From an uncultured Clostridia bacterium (GTDB lineage: Bacteria; Bacillota; Clostridia; Peptostreptococcales; Anaerovoracaceae): a stretch of DNA of 64,000 nucleotides. The position numbers were made by a program, and so were the translations under genes. Under the pieces are notes generated by a model. The model ran no database searches. It had not been told where the DNA came from and saw nothing but the letters and a program-made list of their open reading frames with translations. Shown here in pieces: positions 19,135-28,112 of this stretch (position 1 is the stretch's first letter; each line of letters starts with the position of its first letter). The DNA lies in contig CAMENZ010000005.1 in NCBI GenBank assembly GCA_945928865.1, positions 1-64,000 on the forward strand. The letters run 5' to 3'.

Positions 19135-19172
19135 ATTAATAATAATATAATTTATTAAAAAAGGAGGTTTAT

Positions 19173-20177
19173 ATGTCAACAAAATCTAAACTTTTAGCCT
19201 TATTAAATGAAAACCTTAACACCTATATCTCAGGTCAGGAAATAGGCGATAAATTAGGCTTATCCCGAAATGCCATTTGGAAAGCAGCCAATGCCTTAAA
19301 AGAGCAAGGCTACAACATAAAAAGTTTCCCTAAAAAAGGCTATAGGCTAATGGAATTCACAGATATTATTAGTGAAGATATGATTAAATCTAATGCAGAA
19401 TTTCCTTGTCAAGTTCATGTATATGATGCAGTGGATTCTACCAATAATATGGCTAAGGAAATAAGAGACTGCACTGTTCCTCAAATCCTAGTGGCAGAAG
19501 AACAAACCTCCGGTAGAGGTCGCTTAGGGCGAACTTTCTTTTCTCCGGCAGGAAAAGGATTATATATGACTATGGCTTTCAAGCCGGATTTTGGACTGGA
19601 TGAAGCTATGCTGGTAACTGCGACCGTTGCCTTATCCGTATGTAATGCTATACAAGAAGTTACAGGGCTGAACCCGAAAATCAAATGGGTCAACGATATA
19701 TATTTGGGTGATAAAAAGATATGCGGTATACTCACAGAAGCGGAGAGTAGCTTTGAAACAGGGGCTATTGAGAAAATCATAGTCGGCATAGGCATAAACT
19801 GTTTCAAAGGGAGCTTTCCTAAGGAGCTTTCTGAAACTGCCGGTTATCTGGAAAATCCGCTGAAACCTTTCACCAGAAACGATTTAGCAGTTGCCATATT
19901 TAATAATTTCTTTGAAAGAATAAACAATTTTAACAAAGTCCTTACCATAAGAGAGTATAAGGCAAAGTCTTTTATTCTGGGAGAGCCTATTCTAATTTTT
20001 AACCCTGCCATAGCACGCGCCTTAGGCAGAACCGAAGATAGACTAAAGGAAGGAATTCGTGCCAGAGCCATAGATATAGATGAAAACGGTGGTTTGGTAG
20101 TAGAATACATGGAAGGTATTAAAATGCGAACTATGGAAACCCTCACCACGGGAGAAATAACCATTAGAAAAGTATAA
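19173..20177 (+). CDS. birA: Bifunctional biotin ligase / biotin operon repressor BirA
   Basis: Attaches biotin to carboxylase or decarboxylase carrier domains and, in its unused biotinyl-AMP form, represses transcription. The 334 residues have an N-terminal winged helix-turn-helix (about 1-65, with SGQEIGDKLGLSRNAIWKAA), a central ligase domain with GRGRLGRTFFSPAGKGLYMT for biotinyl-AMP binding and KWVNDIYLGDKKICGIL, and a C-terminal SH3-like domain ending in GEITIRKV. The DNA-binding domain marks it as the group II repressor type, in agreement with the inverted repeat over its own promoter. AAAGGAGG precedes the ATG. It is the first gene of a three-gene operon. Confidence 0.95.
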   Translation: MSTKSKLLALLNENLNTYISGQEIGDKLGLSRNAIWKAANALKEQGYNIKSFPKKGYRLMEFTDIISEDMIKSNAEFPCQVHVYDAVDSTNNMAKEIRDCTVPQILVAEEQTSGRGRLGRTFFSPAGKGLYMTMAFKPDFGLDEAMLVTATVALSVCNAIQEVTGLNPKIKWVNDIYLGDKKICGILTEAESSFETGAIEKIIVGIGINCFKGSFPKELSETAGYLENPLKPFTRNDLAVAIFNNFFERINNFNKVLTIREYKAKSFILGEPILIFNPAIARALGRTEDRLKEGIRARAIDIDENGGLVVEYMEGIKMRTMETLTTGEITIRKV

Positions 20178-20192
20178 TATAAGGAGTTTTTT

Positions 20193-20573
20193 ATGATATT
20201 AGTGTTCGGAGGTAGTTATCAGGGGAAATTGGATTTTGTGAAAGAAAATTTCTTACTTAAAGATGAAGATATAGCTACTTGTATAGAAGATATTAAGTTG
20301 AATTTATCCACGAAGTGTATATATAAATTAGAGGATTTCGTTTATGCCTGTGCTAGAGAAAATGTAGAGGCTAAAGAAGTTTTAATGGCTTGTAAAGAAG
20401 AATTAGAAGATAAAATTTTAGTTATGAGTGATGTTTCTCAAGGGCTGGTTCCAATGGATCCCCTAGACAGAGCTTATAGGGAAATGGCTGGTAGAACTTT
20501 AGTTTATCTGGGTCAAAAAGCAGATAAAGTCATTAGAATATTTTGTGGTTTAAGTCAAGTTGTAAAGGAGTAA
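20193..20573 (+). CDS. Short CobU-like protein (cobalamin nucleotide-loop assembly family)
   Basis: A 126-residue protein resembling CobU, the adenosylcobinamide kinase/guanylyltransferase, but well short of the usual roughly 180 residues. It begins with a P-loop-like VFGGSYQGKLDFV at the position of CobU's GGARSGKS. The Ser/Thr after the lysine is missing. It keeps the C-terminal region GLVPMDPLDRAYREMAGR (CobU has a similar GIVPENALARRFRDLAGR). The middle part, with CobU's guanylylated histidine, is not evident, so full activity is doubtful. It lies 15 bases after birA and 12 bases before a phosphatase of the CobC superfamily, which supports a cobalamin link. Its function is inferred, not proven. 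Confidence 0.65.
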   Translation: MILVFGGSYQGKLDFVKENFLLKDEDIATCIEDIKLNLSTKCIYKLEDFVYACARENVEAKEVLMACKEELEDKILVMSDVSQGLVPMDPLDRAYREMAGRTLVYLGQKADKVIRIFCGLSQVVKE

Positions 20574-20585
20574 TTTAGATATTTT

Positions 20586-21269
20586 ATGGGTTCATATATA
20601 CATTTTTTAAGACATGGTATTACTGAAGGAATTTTGAAAAAATGGTACTACGGTTGGACTGATTTGCCTCTTTTAGAAGAAGGCTTTCAACAGTTAAAAG
20701 ATTTGAAAATAGAAGGAATCTATAACCAAATGGCAGAAAAATTAGGTATAGACCTTAATGAAGCAAAGGAAGAAATCTACGATTTGACGGAAAGAAAAGC
20801 GGATTTTTACACCTCCGGAATGTTGCGTGCCAATCAGACTTTTAAAGAAATTTTCCCAAATAGAGATTTCCTCACCCTTCCGCTGCTTAAAGAAATGAAT
20901 TTTGGAAATTGGGAATGTAAATCTTTCGAAGATCTTCAATCAGAACCGGAATTCGATCAGTGGATGAGCTGTACAGATGGCAGCTTTTCATACCCCGGTG
21001 GTGGAGATTCTGTAAACAGTTTCCTAAGCAGAATCAATTCAGGAATGAAAGAACTATTAGATAGGCATAGTTTGTTAGAATTGTCCCTTAGACATAAGGA
21101 GTGCCATGCTAATTCTGTAGTGGTGTGCCACGGAGGCGTTATCGGAAGTGCTATGCAAGGTTGGTTCCCTAATCAGAAAGAAAATTTCTGGAAATGGATT
21201 CCGGAACCTGCACGTGGGTATACCATTGAGTTAAAAGATGGAAAGCCTGTGGATTTTCAAGAGATTTAA
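20586..21269 (+). CDS. Histidine phosphatase superfamily protein, CobC-like
   Basis: A 227-residue acid phosphatase/phosphoglycerate mutase fold protein. The catalytic RHG motif is in HFLRHGITEG, and the second histidine lies in VVCHGGVIGS. A conserved glutamate lies in LKEMNFGNWE. In cobalamin synthesis such enzymes (CobC) remove the phosphate from alpha-ribazole-5'-phosphate. The neighbouring CobU-like gene, 12 bases upstream, makes that role plausible. The fold is also used for many other phosphate esters, so the substrate is uncertain. It is the last gene of the birA operon and is followed by a strong terminator. The ribosome binding site is weak, so translation may be coupled to the gene before it. 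Confidence 0.8.
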   Translation: MGSYIHFLRHGITEGILKKWYYGWTDLPLLEEGFQQLKDLKIEGIYNQMAEKLGIDLNEAKEEIYDLTERKADFYTSGMLRANQTFKEIFPNRDFLTLPLLKEMNFGNWECKSFEDLQSEPEFDQWMSCTDGSFSYPGGGDSVNSFLSRINSGMKELLDRHSLLELSLRHKECHANSVVVCHGGVIGSAMQGWFPNQKENFWKWIPEPARGYTIELKDGKPVDFQEI

Positions 21270-21290
21270 TTAAATCGTTTATTGACGATA

Positions 21291-21335
21291 AACAGGGTAG
21301 ATTATAGAATTACCTATTTTCTACCCTGTTTTTTT
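21291..21335 (+). terminator. Terminator of the birA operon
   Basis: An 11-bp stem (AACAGGGTAGA / TCTACCCTGTT) with a long loop, followed by T7. Confidence 0.85.
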
Positions 21336-21454
21336 GCATCTTTTTTGCCTCATGATACACAGTAAATTATAGTATATTTTTATTGTATCAATTTAAAATG
21401 CGTACAATATTAAAACTCCCAAAATATAAGGGATATCAAAGGTTTTCCTATGTT

Positions 21455-22987
21455 CTACTCCACCTTTATACCCTCATAGTTGGCAAGGAAAGTTTTAATT
21501 AAACTCATAATTTCTTCTACACTACCCTCTTCAACTTCTACATTTAAAGGCATAATAGGGTCGTGTAAAGATTTTCTTAAAAGGCACCACCCCTTTACAC
21601 CGGAATCCAAATTGAAATTCAATCTAACTCCCTCAAAATTAGGTTCTACTATGGAAATGCCTTTTTCTATTTGCTCCGGCAACTTCGCCCATAACAATAA
21701 ATCTTCTAATACCTTTTCCCCATAAGTTCCAAAATCCGCCGCCTCTATAGGAAAACGAACCTCTACGGCTTCCTTTGCCGCCTTTAAACTGGAAATAAGC
21801 ACATCTATACCCACGCCCTTAGCTCTAAGCTGAGCTGCCTTAATCACAATTTTAGTAGCTAAATAAGCACCGTCATCTAAAAAGAAATTTTCTTTATATG
21901 CAGCATGACCTGAGGTTTCAATAGCTAGCTGGCAATCCACTCCGGATTCATTCAGCTCTATAGCCTTATTTATTACATTTTTATATCCTCTCTTAAACCT
22001 TAAATGCTTAAGCCCCAAACATTTTTCTAAATACTCTGTAAGTCCATCACTGGTAATACTGTCTGTTACCACTGTAGTATTAGGATGCTCTAAGGCAATA
22101 AGGGCTGACGCCATTGCCACTATACTATTTCGAGCAATTTCCCTACCATTTTTATCTACAGCCGAAGAACGATCCACATCCGTATCAAAAATTAAACCTA
22201 AATCTGCCTTATTAGCTATTACAGCTTGAGAAATTGCCGCCATAGCTTCCTTATTTTCGGGATTAGGTTGATGATTAGGGAAGTTTCCATCCGGTTCTAA
22301 AAACTGACTTCCACCTACATCTGCTCCTAAAGGTGCTAAAATTTTCTCTGCAAAAAATCCGCCTGCTCCATTGCCTGCATCTACCACAATTTTTAAATCT
22401 TTGAGAGGTTTTTCAAAATCCGCCGCCCCAACCTCTCTCTTAATTTTTTCCCTTAAGAAACGGCAGTACACATCCATGAGAGGTACGGCTTTTACGGATT
22501 TTGCAAGAGCTATCGGTTCCCAAAGGCTACCGGCTTCTTCTTTTTCGGCAAAAGCTATAATTTCCTTAATATCTCCCTTATCTAAGCCACCAGCTTTAGA
22601 GAAAAACTTAAACCCGTTTCTGTTAAAAGGCAAATGGCTGGCAGTTACCATAATGGCTCCATCACAATCAAATTCTTCAAACACAGTAGACATAAACATG
22701 GCAGGTGTAGACGCAAGCCCGGCCTCTAACACTTCCACTCCACTATTAGATAGAGTTTCACCAATAATCTTTCTAAAAAATTCTGCTGTCAATCTGCTGT
22801 CATGACCTACAGAAATCCTAATATCCTTCCTATTTTTCTTAGTCTTTTTCTCTAGCCAAACTAAGAAGCCTCTCATAATTCTCTCTGTTTCTTCTTGACC
22901 TAAGTTGACACTTTCCTTAGAAACTCCCTCTAAGGCTATACCTCTTATATCACTGCCGTTTTGAAGTTTTTTATAGTCCAAAGTCAT
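21455..22987 (-). CDS. Phosphomannomutase/phosphoglucomutase family protein
   Basis: An alpha-D-phosphohexomutase interconverting hexose 1- and 6-phosphates, 510 residues. All the family landmarks are present: GHDSRLTAEFF, the phosphoserine loop MVTASHLPFNRNG (Ser117), the metal-binding loop FDTDVDRSS, and the sugar-binding loop ETSGHAAYKENFF. The active-site loop reads TASHLP where many members have TASHNP. A final phosphate-binding region follows. Whether mannose, glucose or another sugar phosphate is preferred cannot be told. AGGAGGAAAT precedes the ATG. The gene follows buk by 22 bases, an uncommon pairing, and probably shares its transcript. Confidence 0.9.
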   Translation of the reverse strand: MTLDYKKLQNGSDIRGIALEGVSKESVNLGQEETERIMRGFLVWLEKKTKKNRKDIRISVGHDSRLTAEFFRKIIGETLSNSGVEVLEAGLASTPAMFMSTVFEEFDCDGAIMVTASHLPFNRNGFKFFSKAGGLDKGDIKEIIAFAEKEEAGSLWEPIALAKSVKAVPLMDVYCRFLREKIKREVGAADFEKPLKDLKIVVDAGNGAGGFFAEKILAPLGADVGGSQFLEPDGNFPNHQPNPENKEAMAAISQAVIANKADLGLIFDTDVDRSSAVDKNGREIARNSIVAMASALIALEHPNTTVVTDSITSDGLTEYLEKCLGLKHLRFKRGYKNVINKAIELNESGVDCQLAIETSGHAAYKENFFLDDGAYLATKIVIKAAQLRAKGVGIDVLISSLKAAKEAVEVRFPIEAADFGTYGEKVLEDLLLWAKLPEQIEKGISIVEPNFEGVRLNFNLDSGVKGWCLLRKSLHDPIMPLNVEVEEGSVEEIMSLIKTFLANYEGIKVE

Positions 22988-23009
22988 TTAATTTCCTCCT
23001 GCTTTTAAG

Positions 23010-24071
23010 CTAAAATATATGTGCCTTTTCTTCTCCTGTAATAATTCTATAAGTGCCTTTAGCTAAGGCTAAAAGTTCATCTTCTCCCGGTAAAACAATT
23101 ATTTTACCTACATGCTGAGCATATTTCGTTACATTAGCAGTAAGTTTCTTTGAATTAGCTGCTCCTCCTGTTAAAATTATGCCATCTATTTTACCTTCTA
23201 AGGGCACCGTAAGCTGAGCTATACTCTTAGCTACTTGATATGCCATAGCCTCATATACCAGTTTAGCCTCTTCATTTCCCTCAGAAATCAGTTTCTCAAC
23301 CTGTCTACAGTCAGTTACACCAAGATAGGAATACAGCCCACCTTTCCCACAAATCAATTTTTCAGCATTTTCCTTATTATGAGCCAGATTAAAGCACACC
23401 TGATTCCAGAGAAGAAGTGGCATACCGCCTGTCCTTTCCGGAGACATAGGTCCATCATCATAGGAAAGCCCATCTATAATTTTACCATTCTTGTGGGCAG
23501 TAACCGTAATTCCACCGCCCATATGAGCAACGATTAAGTTCAAATCTTCATATTTTGCGCCAACGGAATCCGCATAATTTCTGCCCTGTGCCTTCGCATT
23601 CAAGACATGATAAGCTCCATATCTCTCATAGCCCTTAAGTCCTGTAACCTTAGCTATATCCATAAGTTCACAACCCATAGGAGAATCATATATATATGCA
23701 GGAACCCCTAGCTCTCTACCGATTTCAAAGGCAATCATACCGCCTAAACTAGAAGCGTGCTGTGGATTGTCAGGACTTTTCAAAGCCTCATAGAGTTTCT
23801 CATTGACCTCATAACCGCCCCCTAAAAGACCTACAATCATACCGCCTCTGCCTACGATAGCATCTATATTTTTAATATCGTACTCCTTATTTATCAGTAC
23901 CTGATTTATAACCTTAACCCTATAATCTAATTGGTTAGGAATACTTCCCAATTCTAAAATTACATCCGGATTATGAGTAATAGTTTCCTGAAAAACAAAA
24001 TCCCCTTCTCTATACATACCGATTTTAGTCGTTGTAGAACCCGGATTTATTACTAAAATATCTTTAACCAT
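23010..24071 (-). CDS. buk: Butyrate kinase
   Basis: Converts butyryl phosphate and ADP to butyrate and ATP, the substrate-level phosphorylation step of classical butyrate fermentation. It is a 353-residue acetate/butyrate kinase-fold protein: N-terminal ILVINPGSTTTKIGMY, central VAHMGGGITVTAHKNG, GPMSPERTGG and C-terminal ILTGGAANSKKL. The frame is open ten codons further upstream, but the ATG at 24071 is chosen because a GAGGAGAGGG site precedes it and homologues begin with this sequence. No phosphotransbutyrylase gene (ptb) is adjacent, which is the more usual partner. A branched-chain acid kinase role cannot be excluded. The CoA-transferase at 56984 offers a second route to butyrate. Confidence 0.9.
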   Translation of the reverse strand: MVKDILVINPGSTTTKIGMYREGDFVFQETITHNPDVILELGSIPNQLDYRVKVINQVLINKEYDIKNIDAIVGRGGMIVGLLGGGYEVNEKLYEALKSPDNPQHASSLGGMIAFEIGRELGVPAYIYDSPMGCELMDIAKVTGLKGYERYGAYHVLNAKAQGRNYADSVGAKYEDLNLIVAHMGGGITVTAHKNGKIIDGLSYDDGPMSPERTGGMPLLLWNQVCFNLAHNKENAEKLICGKGGLYSYLGVTDCRQVEKLISEGNEEAKLVYEAMAYQVAKSIAQLTVPLEGKIDGIILTGGAANSKKLTANVTKYAQHVGKIIVLPGEDELLALAKGTYRIITGEEKAHIF

Positions 24072-24204
24072 AGCCCTCTCCTCTTTCTTAATTATCTTCA
24101 TTTTAACATATCTTACACCTTAAAATCCACCTCAAAATTCAACTAAAAAATCTTATATTTTAATAACACTGCCTCCCTACAAAGAAACTTTATTAAAATT
24201 CATC

Positions 24205-24258
24205 AAAAAATCATTTAGGGCGTAAGCCCTGAGTTACCCCGGAGCCACGCCCTAAATG
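24205..24258 (-). terminator. Terminator of the opp operon
   Basis: A perfect 12-bp inverted repeat (CATTTAGGGCGT / ACGCCCTAAATG, 24212-24258) enclosing GC-rich sequence, followed on the minus strand by T6. It is much richer in G and C than its surroundings. Confidence 0.75.
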
Positions 24259-24335
24259 TTCTAACACCAAAAAACTTGTAGTTTGCTTGTTTTCTTTTTT
24301 GTTTTTCTATTTTTATTACTTACTAAGAAACCTTC

Positions 24336-26027
24336 TTATTTTGCAGGTTTTGCATACTGGAAGAAATGGTAACCCATCTTAGTATATCCGATATTTCCAA
24401 TCTTCTTATTGCAGTAAGGTAATGTGTAGTAATAAAGCGGAATGAGTGGGAATCCACCTTCGCTAAATATAGCAGTTTCTGCATCATGAAGTTTCTTATC
24501 ACGATCTTCACCTGCAGGCATAGCCTTAGCTTCATTAATCATCTTATCTAAGTCCTTATTAGTATAAAGTCCATAGTTGTAGCTATTACCGGTAGCCATA
24601 ATTTCTAAATAAGTGATAGGGTCGTTATAGTCTGCAATCCAACCCATACGAGCTAAACCGAATGTATGCTCACCTAAACCTGCTGTATAAGTGTTCCATT
24701 CCTGATTTGCTAAAGTAATATTTAGTCCTAAAACTGTCTTCCAGTCCTGACCACAAGCTTCAGCAATCGCCTTATGCTTATCATCTGTATTGAAGTTATA
24801 AACTAAAGTAGTCTTAGGATTCCATTTACCATCATCTACAGCTTCTTTATAAAGCTTTTTAGCTAATTCACAGCAATCTTCATAAGAAGAAAGATCATAA
24901 TCAGGATATTTGTCCTGAAGCTGATTGTAAATAGCACCGATACCAGGTGTATTCGCTGCGAAATCTTCGCCCTTAGAATCTAAAATACCGGCTGCAACTA
25001 AGCCCTTAGCAGGTACTTCACCGGCTTGGGTTGCATTAGTTACTAAGTTTTCTCTATCTACGCATAGAGCCATAGCCGCTCTTACTCTCCAATCCTTAAC
25101 CTTATCACAGTTAATATATAAGAAATAAGTTCCTACATACGGATCTATAAAGCAATCGCCGGAGCTTTGAAGAGTTGCTGTCATATCTGTTGGGAAGGAT
25201 TCAACATAATCCCATTCACCGGTCTGATATGCAGAAATAATAGCTGTCTGATCCTTAGATAACCAGAAATTAATTTCGCTTGGTCCTAAGTTTGCAACAT
25301 CATAATATTTCTCATTTGGAGCAAACTTAAGACAGGAATCATGAACCCATTCTGTAAGCTTATAAGCTCCATTTACAACGATATTTTCAGGATCTGTCCA
25401 ATTTTTACCCTTTTCTTCTATTACATCTTTTCTAAGTGGAACTAAGGATGCGAATGCACAAATTTCAAGGAAATATGGGCAAGGACTCTCTAATGTAATT
25501 TCAAGAGTTTTTTCATCTAAAGCCTTAATACCTAATTCAGTAACCTTTTTTTCTTTTGCCTGAATTGCTGCAGCATTTAATACGATACCGTCTAAGAAAT
25601 AGCCATAGTCAGCAGCATTTTTAGGGTCTACCAATCTCTGCCATGAATAAACGAAATCATCTGCCTTTACAGGTTCTCCGTCAGACCAGAAAATATCATC
25701 TCTAAGTTTGAATGTATAAGTCTTTAAGTCATCAGAAACTTCGTAGGAAGCAGCCTGACCTTCGACAACTTCTGTGTCAATTACATTACCACTTTCATCT
25801 ACTGTATTACCATTCATCTTATACTTCATAAGACCTTCAAACTGATGAAGGGTATAGGTTGAAGCATCTATTGAACTTGCTAAACCCGGATCTATGGTTT
25901 CAGGTTCCGATGCTATACAAGCATTGACCACAAAAGGTCCTTCATTTTTGGCTTCATCTTTATCGCCACAAGCAGCCAGTGCAAATACCATGCACGCCAT
26001 TAATACTAAAGCAACTATCTTTTTCAT
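24336..26027 (-). CDS. oppA: Oligopeptide ABC transporter substrate-binding lipoprotein
   Basis: The extracellular peptide receptor of the transporter, tethered to the membrane by lipid. It is 563 residues, with a signal peptide ending in the lipobox LAAC (cysteine at about residue 20). The mature part is a family 5 solute-binding protein: VVNACIASEPETIDPGLAS, then SDDLKTYTFKLRDDIFWSDGEPVKADDFVYSWQRL (residues about 90-125), the classical OppA signature. It is the last gene of oppBCDFA. A hairpin-rich 75-base spacer separates it from oppF, an arrangement that often raises the level of the binding protein relative to the transporter. Confidence 0.95.
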   Translation of the reverse strand: MKKIVALVLMACMVFALAACGDKDEAKNEGPFVVNACIASEPETIDPGLASSIDASTYTLHQFEGLMKYKMNGNTVDESGNVIDTEVVEGQAASYEVSDDLKTYTFKLRDDIFWSDGEPVKADDFVYSWQRLVDPKNAADYGYFLDGIVLNAAAIQAKEKKVTELGIKALDEKTLEITLESPCPYFLEICAFASLVPLRKDVIEEKGKNWTDPENIVVNGAYKLTEWVHDSCLKFAPNEKYYDVANLGPSEINFWLSKDQTAIISAYQTGEWDYVESFPTDMTATLQSSGDCFIDPYVGTYFLYINCDKVKDWRVRAAMALCVDRENLVTNATQAGEVPAKGLVAAGILDSKGEDFAANTPGIGAIYNQLQDKYPDYDLSSYEDCCELAKKLYKEAVDDGKWNPKTTLVYNFNTDDKHKAIAEACGQDWKTVLGLNITLANQEWNTYTAGLGEHTFGLARMGWIADYNDPITYLEIMATGNSYNYGLYTNKDLDKMINEAKAMPAGEDRDKKLHDAETAIFSEGGFPLIPLYYYTLPYCNKKIGNIGYTKMGYHFFQYAKPAK

Positions 26028-26042
26028 TTGTTTCCTCCTTAA

Positions 26043-26061
26043 ATAAAAGTTACGCTTTTAT
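26043..26061 (-). promoter_or_regulatory. Stem-loop between oppF and oppA
   Basis: A perfect 7-bp stem (ATAAAAG / CTTTTAT) with a five-base loop, ending just before the oppA ribosome binding site. A second dyad, ACAGT-N6-ACTGT, lies at 26066-26081. Either could be an RNA-processing or stability element that sets the OppA level. Confidence 0.4.
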
Positions 26062-26102
26062 ATAAACAGTATTTAAACTGTCTAAACCATTATTTTTATT
26101 AT

Positions 26103-27101
26103 TTATGCTCCATAAGTTTCAAGCATATGACAGGCTGCAAAATGTTCCTTGCCATACTCTTTAAACTGAGGAATCTCTTCCTTACATCTAGCCGTTGCAT
26201 AAGGGCATCTAGTATGGAATTTACAACCCTTAGGTGGGTTCATAGGACTAGGAATATCACCTTCCAAAATCAGCCTTTCCCTAGCTCTAGTCTTTTCAGG
26301 ATCCGGTATCGGTACCGCCGACATTAAAGTCTTTGTATAAGGATGTATTGGATTTTTATAAAGCTCTGTACTCTTTGCAAGTTCCACTAAATTTCCTAAA
26401 TACATTACTCCTATTCTGTTGGAAATATGCCTTACTACCGAAATATCATGAGCTATGAATAAATAGGTAAGCCCTAATTCCGCCTGTAAATCTTCCAGCA
26501 TATTTACTACCTGAGACTGAATCGATACATCTAAGGCTGAAATAGGTTCATCACATACGATGAATTCAGGTTCTACAGCTAAAGCCCTAGCTATACCTAT
26601 TCTCTGTTGCTGTCCACCTGAAAATTCATGAGGGAATCTGTTAGAATGTTCAGTATTCAGCCCTACTGCATCTAACAAACTCTTTATTCTTCCCATTCTT
26701 TCATTTTTACCCTGATAAAGTTTATGAATATCTAGAGCTTCGCCTACTATTTCACCAACTGTCATTCTAGGGTCTAAAGATGCTGACGGATCTTGGAAAA
26801 TAATTTGCATCTTCCTTCTGTAAGGAAGCATAGGTTCCTTAATTTTTTTCTCTCCGTCATATATGGTTTTATCATCATATATAATCTGTCCTCCAGTAGG
26901 TTCATAAAGCCTTATAGCAGTACGCCCTAAGGTAGTTTTACCACAACCGGATTCACCAACTAAACCTAAGGTTTCCCCTTTATAAATATCCAGGCTTACG
27001 CCATCTACTGCTTTTACAAAGGTTTTATTTCTAAAACCTCTTTTTATAGCAAAATGCTTCTTTAAATCACGAATTTGGAGGAGTTTTTTTCTTTCTTCCA
27101 T
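26103..27101 (-). CDS. oppF: Oligopeptide ABC transporter ATP-binding protein OppF
   Basis: One of the two ATPases that power peptide uptake. The 332 residues show Walker A (GLVGESGCGKTTLGR), the Q-loop, the ABC signature HEFSGGQQQRIGIARAL, Walker B (FIVCDEPISALDVS) and the H-loop (LFIAHDISVVRHI). The C-terminal oligopeptide-transporter domain ends in GCKFHTRCPYATARC, with cysteines typical of OppD/OppF (an iron-sulfur cluster has been reported in some homologues). It follows oppD directly, with no gap, so the two are translationally coupled. It is part of the oppBCDFA operon. Confidence 0.95.
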   Translation of the reverse strand: MEERKKLLQIRDLKKHFAIKRGFRNKTFVKAVDGVSLDIYKGETLGLVGESGCGKTTLGRTAIRLYEPTGGQIIYDDKTIYDGEKKIKEPMLPYRRKMQIIFQDPSASLDPRMTVGEIVGEALDIHKLYQGKNERMGRIKSLLDAVGLNTEHSNRFPHEFSGGQQQRIGIARALAVEPEFIVCDEPISALDVSIQSQVVNMLEDLQAELGLTYLFIAHDISVVRHISNRIGVMYLGNLVELAKSTELYKNPIHPYTKTLMSAVPIPDPEKTRARERLILEGDIPSPMNPPKGCKFHTRCPYATARCKEEIPQFKEYGKEHFAACHMLETYGA

Positions 27102-28103
27102 TTATTTTACCTCCTCTTCCTTTTTCATAAAATGTAACCAGCAAGCTGAAATATGTCCTTTTCCCAAGTCAGCCACCGGCGGTTTCTTAGAAAGACAAAT
27201 CTTCATACAAGATTTACATCTAGGACCAAAATTACATCCCTGTGGTGGATTGAGAAGGTCAATAGGCGTTCCCTCAATAGGAATTAATCTCTCATGTTCA
27301 ACTGCATCTAATCTAGGCATAGACTCTAAAAGCCCCTTAGTATATGGATGAGCCGGTTTATAGAAAATATCATCTACATCTCCCTGCTCTACTATTTTAC
27401 CTGCATACATTACTGAAACCTTATCGCACATTTCTGCTACTACTCCAAGATTATGTGTAATGAAAATAATAGATGTGTTTTCTTGCTTCTGTAAGTCTTT
27501 CATAACTTCCAAAATCTGTGCTTGAATGGTTACATCCAAGGCTGTGGTCGGTTCATCGGCTATTAGCAATTTAGGTTTACAGATAAGTGCCATAGCTATC
27601 ATTGCCCTCTGTCTCATACCACCGGAAAATTCATGAGGATATTGCTCCATTCTTTTTTCCGCATTATTTATACCAACCTTTTCAAGCATTTCTATAGAAC
27701 GCTTTCTAGCATCTTCTTTAGAAATTGACTTATCATGACAAGTAAGAGCTTCTATGAGCTGATTACCTATGGTATAAACAGGGTTCAAACAAGTCATTGG
27801 ATTTTGGAAAATCATACTAACTTTGTTTCCCCTAAACTTACGCATTTCTTCTTCATTATAGGCTAAAATATCTTCACCTTCAAAGATTATGGAACCACCC
27901 GTTACTTTGCCCGGATTTTGTAAAAGACCTATAACAGAATAAGCCTCTACACTTTTTCCCGAACCGGATTCACCAACAATTCCCATCACTTCATTGTAGC
28001 CCATATTATATGATATATCGTCCACTGCCTTTACTTCACCCGCAGGAGTGAAAAAGGACACCTTCAGATTTTTTATTTCTAATAAATTTCCTTTTTGTTC
28101 CAT
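27102..28103 (-). CDS. oppD: Oligopeptide ABC transporter ATP-binding protein OppD
   Basis: Partner ATPase of OppF. The 333 residues contain Walker A (GIVGESGSGKSVEAYS), signature PHEFSGGMRQRAMIAMAL, Walker B (LLIADEPTTALDVT) and the H-loop in FITHNLGVVAEM, followed by the peptide-transporter C-terminal extension with GCNFGPRCKSCMKIC. The methionine-rich GGMRQRAMIAMAL signature is the OppD rather than the OppF form. It lies between oppC (9-base gap) and oppF (no gap). The role follows from the complete operon around it. Confidence 0.95.
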   Translation of the reverse strand: MEQKGNLLEIKNLKVSFFTPAGEVKAVDDISYNMGYNEVMGIVGESGSGKSVEAYSVIGLLQNPGKVTGGSIIFEGEDILAYNEEEMRKFRGNKVSMIFQNPMTCLNPVYTIGNQLIEALTCHDKSISKEDARKRSIEMLEKVGINNAEKRMEQYPHEFSGGMRQRAMIAMALICKPKLLIADEPTTALDVTIQAQILEVMKDLQKQENTSIIFITHNLGVVAEMCDKVSVMYAGKIVEQGDVDDIFYKPAHPYTKGLLESMPRLDAVEHERLIPIEGTPIDLLNPPQGCNFGPRCKSCMKICLSKKPPVADLGKGHISACWLHFMKKEEEVK

Positions 28104-28112
28104 CTTTTCCTC

